A stretch of 64,000 nucleotides of DNA, taken from NCBI GenBank assembly GCA_039619475.1, contig CM077116.1:36467183-36531182 (forward strand), read 5' to 3'. Numbering within the stretch: the first letter of the stretch is position 1; every line of letters starts with the position of its first letter. The notes under the pieces are model-generated. The model had not been told where the DNA came from. It was given only the letters and a program-made list of their open reading frames with translations, and ran no database searches. The stretch is from Icerya purchasi (lineage: Eukaryota; Arthropoda; Insecta; Hemiptera; Monophlebidae). Shown here piece by piece: positions 58,070-64,000 of the stretch. Both the position numbers and the translations under genes were made by a program.

Positions 58070-59192
58070 TCTATTTGACTGAATTTATGGTATTATGTGA
58101 TATTTATCATTAATTTGAATTCTGATAGGAAGGATGTAAGTATTCTGCAGAATAAGCGTGTGGAGCGATTTGCTTTAAGTCAAATCTGTACCGCGTTGTT
58201 GCTTTATTTTGATAATGTACCTACTCCTTATATATAGGGCATCCTCTGTAACTAGCGGCATGATCGCCCTCGAACAAGGCGCATTTGGGCGGTTCTTCCG
58301 GATTTTTTCCACATTTATTAGTCTCATGTCTCCCAGCGCACTTCACACAGCGGAAGATTTGCGTGTCCAAAAAGTTGGCAACACTTGCATTGCATAACAC
58401 CTAAATTCTTCCTAGGTTCTTCAAAGACTATTGCTGTATTCAGTAAATTTGTTATTTTGAATATGTCTTCGTTTTTTGTGGATGATTTAATGTCCACAAA
58501 TAACATAGGAAGGGGTAATTTTGTCTTATGTTTTAGTATGTTTACTATTTGTACAACTTCGAATCCGTTTTCCTGTATCGTATTTTTTATATCTGTTATG
58601 TCGGTTGACCAGTGGATGTTTCTTAAAACAACTCCTTCCGATAATGAATATATGTAATAGAAGTATCCGTTGTTATCCTTTAGTGCTTTTATGATATTTC
58701 TATAGCTGGTTGGATTTTCTGGGTTAACAGTGATTCCTGTCAACGTAGATTTTAAGGAAAAATTGCATCGGCTATACTTAAAAGAAAAGTCCTGAAAATA
58801 TTGAAGTTTGAAATGTTTTTAACCATTACTGGTGGAGGTTTAGAATTTCTGATTTCTAGAAAATCGCGATTAAGTTTACAAGTATTTTTATTTATATTTA
58901 CAGAGGACTTATCGTTGTCCTTAGTCTGAGTAGGGTTATTATCCAATTACATTAATTCTTCTGTTTCCTCTTCTTCGGTACTTTCGACACTTAAAAATTG
59001 GTAAATATTACGTCTTTGCTGATGCAGTGTATCATCTTATGAGGTGGTAGATGAATAATTCGGCCTTCTTCTTTTATTTGGTACTATTTTCTATTGGTTA
59101 TCATTTCTTGGCAGGGATATTTGTAACGGAGATGCAGAGATATTTATGTCATTTATTGTATTACCGTGTTCATGTGTTACAGAGGCGGACAT
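58070..59192 (-). pseudogene. Jockey-like ORF1 (gag-like, PRE and zinc-knuckle domains)
   Basis: ATG at 59192 begins MSASVTHEHGNTINDINISA, then SVESTEEEETEELM. There are in-frame stops and a frameshift near 58750. The best open piece (58743-58324) has VVLRNIHWSTDITDIKNTIQ, matching the PRE_C2HC-type domain of Jockey gag proteins, then MQCKCCQLFGHANLPLC, a CCHC knuckle, and in another frame CAGRHETNKCGKNP and PKCALFEGDHAASYRGCP, two further knuckles. Such proteins bind RNA and, in Drosophila relatives, direct nuclear localisation. This copy is non-functional. Confidence 0.82.
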
Positions 59193-61480
59193 ATTATCTT
59201 TATTTATTTATTTATTTATTTATTTATTTTACGTGTCGTATACAGCAACTTAGGCTAAAGACACGGCAAGAAATTACAAAATTATGAAAGTTGAAAGGAA
59301 GGAAAAAAGGAAAATAAAGAGAAATTAAGATTAACAAAATTATAACAACTTTAACAAATTAGAAGAATTTAGAAACAAATAATTGGTTAAGCACGGTTTC
59401 TTCGTCGCACAGCAAATCCTTTAAATTCGATAGTATTCCATGTCGTTTCCGATAATATTCATAAACTAGACATTTAATCAGTAGGTGTTCGACGGTCAGC
59501 TGACAATCACATGTCTGGCACTGGGGCGCAGGTTCTTTATTTAACAGGTATGAGGTGTGTAAGGCGAGTGTGCCCAAGTCGTAGTCTGCATAACGTTACC
59601 TCCTGTTTTCTGCTTTCTCGGCTTGAGGAAAGTCATGGTTTCGTGGACGATTTTATGGAGCGTAATTAATTTCCTGTTAGTAACTTTTGCCAATCGCTGT
59701 TCCAGATGTTGTTAAAATGGCATTTAAGCTGATGTTTAAAGTCGGTAAACAGTACCGTTACGTTTGAAGTTGACGCACGTTTGTTAATCGTTTTAACGGA
59801 GCTTTCCGCATTTTCAAAGCTCTGTATGCCGCGCTGGGCTCGGTTGCACCATGGTGGTATATGAGATATCGGGTCCCGGGCCAATACTGGAATTTGGATG
59901 TTTAGCTGATGTAGAATGGACATAACGTGATCAATTGTTGTTCCGTTCTGGTTCTCACTGGTATCATCTGGAGAGTTTGGCTCTGTGCTCCTTATGATGC
60001 TGAAAGCCAGCACGGTTAGATAAGTTCGTCGCAAATTTAATGTACACTCCGCTGAATCACATAGTAGACTCGGTATCGGGGAGGTTCGGAAGGCTCCAGT
60101 TGCCAACCTCAAAACGGTATGATGGATAGTATCCAAACATTTTAGGGTCGATATGTTAGTGGAAGCATAGGCTGGTGCACCATAATCCATTTTGGACCTT
60201 ACAAGGGTACGATACAGCATTAATAGATTATGTCTGCTTGCGCCGTAGGTTGTATGCGATAGCTTCCGCAGTAGGTTTAGTTTTTTACCGCAGCTAGTTT
60301 TCAGTGCGTTAATGTGTGCTTTCCAAGTGAGTTTGCTGTCAAATGTCATTCCTAAATATTTTACTTCGTTTGCGGATGCTATACGGTTGTTATTAACAGT
60401 TAAGCTTACTATGCGGTCGCACTTTTTCCGTCTACAGAAATGGGTTGCTATGGTTTTTGTTGTTGAAAAACAAAGGCCGTTTTCTTCTGACCATTGCTGC
60501 AGTCTATCAATTGTGCTCTGCAGAACGCTTTCTCCTAAGTTGATATCAGTGCATGGAAGAAATATGCATAAATCGTCTGCAAAAAGGAGTGATTTTACAG
60601 GTTTTTGCACTTGATTTACAATATCATTTATCGCGATATTAAACACTTGGGGAACTCCTGTCCGTACCGTATGCAGATCAGGCAGAACGGATCCCAATCT
60701 TACTTAAAAGTGGCGATCAGAGAGAAAGTTTGCAATAAACATACAAAGGCGACCTTTGAAGTTCCAGGAGTGTAAGGTTAAAAGAATTTTGTATCTCCAT
60801 ATGTTGTCAAATGCTTTCTTGAAATCGAAAAAGACGGCTAATAAGTGGTGCTTGTTTGAGAAAGCTTTACTTATGGAGCGCTGTAACGCAAGAATCGGAT
60901 CAATGGTAGATCGTCCTGACCGAAATCCATATTGAATATTTGTAAATAAATTACGTGTTTCGATTTCCCATAGTAGTCTGCCATTGATAATTTTTTCTAA
61001 CACTTTACATAGAACTGATGTAAGAGATATTGGTCTGTAACTATCGAGGAGTGTTAGATTCTTATTTGTCTTGAGTAGTGTGATTATAATGGCATTTTTC
61101 CATTGCAATGGAAGATTACCTGAGAACCAGATTCGATTGTAAATTACAAGCAGAGTTTTTAATATAAAGCCAGGTGCATATTTTAAAAGATAAATGTGAA
61201 AATTATCTGAACCGACTGCTTTCGGTTTAGTACGTTTAATGGCAGTACGCAGTTCTTCCATCGTGATAGGTTGGTTATATTTTAAGATATTAGCGGGCGA
61301 ACAATTGGTTTGCGGAGCATTTATGTTGTTATTGTTAGTAGTAAGTAATTGGACATTATTACCTGAATCGCTGTTATTAGAGTTATTCAGCTTCAAAGAC
61401 GACTGCGATGAAGAAGCATCAGCTGATCGCGCTGTTGATAAGGAAGGAACATGCATTTTATTTTTACTGATAACAGATGG
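59193..61480 (-). mobile_element. RNase H-group non-LTR retrotransposon with (TAAA)n tail and internal deletions
   Basis: The minus-strand pieces are as follows. 61456-60704 holds the first half of the RT (DSYRPISLTSVLCKVLEKII, YGFRSGRSTIDPIL, AVFFDFKKAFDNIWRYKILL). 60697-59666 holds the rest, with LLFADDLCIFL (both Asp) and NEVKYLGMTFDSKLTWKAHI. 59577-59359 holds the C-terminal knuckle (CQTCDCQLTVEHLLIKC). Two deletions are evident: RTGVPQ runs straight into VFNIAIND (near 60645), and VTVLFTD, the first strand of RNase H, runs straight into FKHQLKCHFNNIWNSDW (near 59740), removing nearly all of RNase H. The 3' end is a TAAA-repeat tail. Endonuclease is missing. Confidence 0.85.
59199..59230. 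repeat. (TTTA)n simple repeat, 3' tail of a minus-strand retrotransposon
   Basis: Eight TTTA units; on the minus strand this is a TAAA tail following the 3' UTR of the element at 59.2-61.5 kb. Confidence 0.9.
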
Positions 61481-61739
61481 CCCGTCCTTGCATGATTGCA
61501 GTTTTTCTGGTTTACATCGGCTTCGATGGTTTCATATCTGCGACCTGGTCTCGTACTCACGGGGAAAGGTAGAACGGCGGTGAAGCCGTTGTCCACACGC
61601 GGAGCGCAGGATGGCACAGCTAATACACACACTACTATACGCCTCGAAACGTAGATAATCCGAAATCGTAATAATAAATCGAGATGGAATACACAATAGA
61701 AAAGATTATCTAAATGCACGAATAAAGGACCATCAATAA
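61481..61739. other. Unassigned segment between two minus-strand elements
   Basis: A 108-codon minus-strand ORF (61719-61393) runs across it but has no recognised domain. It may be 5' sequence of the element to the left. Confidence 0.35.
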
Positions 61740-64000
61740 CAATTTAAACTTATTGGACTCAGATTGATTTAAAGAAGGATGAAGGCTACACCAACTCCAC
61801 TTGGACTCTTGGAATCGTCAGGGTAGATTGTAACCTGGTTAGAAAAACAAGAGTTTAGAGTTTGTAAAAATTCTGATCTAACGACATGGTGTAGAACGGG
61901 TTTAGGAGGAACAGGAGAATAAAAGCAATTAATTGGATGAGGGACGGAAAAATAATTGAAGGAAAAATATGGGAGCTTATCGTAAGTGTATATATATGGT
62001 GAAGATTGAAGGAGTCGAGTAGAGATAGAATTGGTGTCTTATTGATGCAAAAGCGCCAATCACGTAAGATGAGGGAATAAGAAGTAATAAGTGACGAAGA
62101 GGAGATAGGCAGACGTTTAATGAGAAAGTGGTAACCTAAATAGGAACGCTGAATAAAAAGAGGAGGAATATCAGTTTCAGCTTGGGTAACGGGGATAGAA
62201 GAAGATTTCCGAGGTCCAAGACAAAAACGGAGACAAGTATTTTGGACACGATCAAGCTTGGAAAGTAAAGATCTGGAAGAGTTACCGCAAATGTAACAAC
62301 AGTAATCCAGACTGAAACGGATACAAGATTTATATAACATGAGCAAGATGCACGGATCACCTTCCCAATCCGTATGTGAAAGGGACTTAATAAGGTTGAG
62401 CCTTTCAAGTGATGTCACATATATTTGGTTAATTTGCTTGTGGAACGAAAGACAACTATGCAAAAATACCCCCAAGTAACGGAAACAGTTAGCGGGGGGG
62501 GGGGGGGGGGGGACTAACTACCGAAGGATCAAAAGGACGAAGAGTAAAGACAACAGAAGAGGATTTGTTTGGGGAGATGGAAAGATGAATATCGGATAAA
62601 GCACTTTGGAAAATTTTTAAGAAGTGTTGAAGCTGAGAATTAACGGCAAAGATACTGAAATAGGTGAAATAAATGAGTATGATTTTGTGCAAAATAGGAA
62701 AGAAGAGTTTATTGACAGAGAAGCAGTTTTAATAAGATAAATGTTGAAAAGAGTTGGACTAAGGCAAGAGCATTGCGGTAATCCACAAAAGACCAGTCTA
62801 GAAGCAGATGAAGAGAGAATGATGGTTTTGGATTGGAAGAGACTAATGACAAAAGAAGAAAAGAAGGCTGGAATATTCAAAGAGAGCATAAAATCAAATA
62901 AGGTGGGATGTTGGACATTATTAAAGGCAGCAGTAACGTTGACGGAAGAAGCGATAAGGAATTTGTTATTAATAAACGTCTGAAAAAAATGTACTGATAC
63001 AATCGGGGGGGCCCTGTCCAGGTCGGAAACCAAACATATTATTTGGTAACAGATTTTTGTGCTTAAGCTACCAAACGAGCTGTCTATTGATTAGACTTTC
63101 AAAAAGCTTTCTGACACAGGAAGCAAGACAGATTGGACGAGGAGAGGAAGAGTTAGGTTTTGGGATCGGGACAACAATGAAAGTATTCCGAGCGAATGGA
63201 GTAGAACCAGACAAGAGAAATAAATTGAATAAATTTAAGAAAAACTGGAGAGTGGAATCAGAGAGACTTTTTAAAACGAGGCAGGGGATTCCATCTTTAC
63301 CAGGGAAGAAATTAGTAGAATTGTGTAAGGTTGCTTTCAGTTCAGTATAAGTAAAAGAAGTGAGTAGGAAATGCGAGGAAGTAAAGAAAGCCGAGATGTG
63401 ACAAGATTCTTGGAAGCTGGGGAGGTAGCTAAGAGCTAATGAGTTACCAAATGGAATTAATTTGTCAGGGGATAGGATATGATTTGAAGGGTGTTGAGCA
63501 GAGGGGGATTTGAAAGTCCTCGGCACTTTCCAAATATGAGTAAGAGGAGTGGAGGGGAAGAAAGAGAAGCGGATATTTTTCCATAAGATCTTTTTTGCCG
63601 TTTTGAGAGTATATCTAGCTCTGGTATTGGCACTTTTATGAAAGAGAAAATTGGAGAGAGTAGGACAGGAGCGGAACGTTCTATAGGTGGATAAACTTCG
63701 ATCAAAAGCAGCTTCGCATTCTTGGTTCCACCTTTGTGAGTTAAAAGCCAGACAGGAGGAGAAGAACGAGTTATGGCGTTGGAAATAGATTCCATAAAAC
63801 GTTTATATTGGAAAAACAGATTTATGTGCGGGGGAATTTAGAAAAGTGAAGAGTCAACGTAGTGGGCCAATCAATTTTAGAAAGAACCCATCTATGAGAC
63901 TGTGCAGGATTGTTTGGAGTAGAATATGAAAACTAATTTAAGGAAATGATGATAGGAATATGGTCGCTTTCAAAAGTGCCATTCAGAGTACTCCTTGAGC
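61740..64000 (-). mobile_element. Decayed R1/I-like non-LTR retrotransposon running off the right edge
   Basis: Minus strand from the edge: FESDHIPIIISLN (near 63970-63935) is the SDH end of the endonuclease. 63526-63068 gives FPGKDGIPCLVLKSLSDSTL and VVPIPKPNSSSPRPICLASC. 63033-62617 gives AAFNNVQHPTLFDFML and GLPQCSCLSPTLFNIYL, the PQGSVLSP counterpart. 62475-61855 gives MGVFLHSCLSFHKQINQIYV and SKLDRVQNTCLRFCLG. Near 61850-61760 IYPDDSKSPSGVGVAFI marks the start of RNase H, then similarity stops. The YADD box lies in damaged sequence and was not found. Most of the endonuclease lies outside the window. Confidence 0.78.
62494..62512. repeat. 19-bp G homopolymer
   Basis: Nineteen consecutive G (C on the coding minus strand) lie within the decayed RT. 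Such a run is unusual in this AT-rich window and may be a slippage or assembly artefact. Confidence 0.9.

Larger units (their letters stand above)
54267..59192 (-). mobile_element. Jockey-like non-LTR retrotransposon, near full length, split by a mariner
   Basis: On the minus strand: gag-like ORF1 (59192 to about 58070), ORF2 with endonuclease (58042 to about 57430) and RT (about 56390 to 54420), and a poly(A) tail (T run 54267-54284). A plus-strand mariner (about 56390-57425) is inserted between the endonuclease and the RT. All reading frames are broken. The 5' end abuts the TAAA-repeat tail of the next element directly at its first ATG, so the 5' UTR is missing. Confidence 0.88.

Overview
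This window is eukaryotic, AT-rich, repeat-laden DNA, most likely from an insect. Only two host genes can be supported: the C-terminal exons of a salt-inducible kinase (SIK family, + strand, 25.8-28.9 kb) and a complete three-exon nuclear gene for mitochondrial ribosomal protein L41 (mRpL41, - strand, 46.2-46.9 kb). Both are split by GT-AG introns and both resemble arthropod orthologues. The order of insect cannot be decided from the sequence alone.

Layout. 0-13.3 kb: a patchwork of non-LTR retrotransposons. It includes a near-intact two-ORF element (4.1-8.5 kb), a related 3' fragment (12.1-13.3 kb), and an oppositely oriented pair of short poly(A) retroposons that form a large inverted repeat (10.55-11.84 kb). 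13.3-19 kb: mostly non-coding, with a badly decayed non-LTR element on the minus strand and a non-autonomous mariner deletion derivative with long terminal inverted repeats (18.1-18.9 kb). 19-24.7 kb: an RNase H-bearing non-LTR element with a 1235-codon open ORF2 in which two catalytic aspartates are asparagine. 24.7-24.9 kb: a long stem-loop. 25.8-28.9 kb: SIK exons. 29-38 kb: a gene-poor AT-rich stretch. 38-42 kb: a mariner with TIRs and TA duplications, then a TTAA-flanked Kolobok-type DNA transposon that appears to sit inside a tRNA-like (SINE) sequence. 46-47.5 kb: mRpL41 and a small BED-finger transposon remnant. 48.6-52.8 kb: inverted repeats, palindromes and a Helitron helicase remnant with a recognisable 3' end. 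51.2-64 kb: a dense minus-strand array of Jockey-like and RNase H-bearing non-LTR elements, one of them split by a plus-strand mariner. The last element runs off the right edge.

How the parts relate. The host genes are ordinary housekeeping or signalling genes and show no operon-like organisation. Everything else is mobile DNA in various stages of decay. The most informative signals are structural: target-site duplications that define insertions exactly, a 3' stem-loop conserved with compensatory changes between two related retrotransposons, an in-frame heptad expansion at a reverse transcriptase C-terminus, and catalytic Asp-to-Asn changes in otherwise intact reading frames. I found no convincing new host defence or metabolic system. 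No RNA gene other than a degenerate tRNA-like sequence, and no CRISPR array, was seen.
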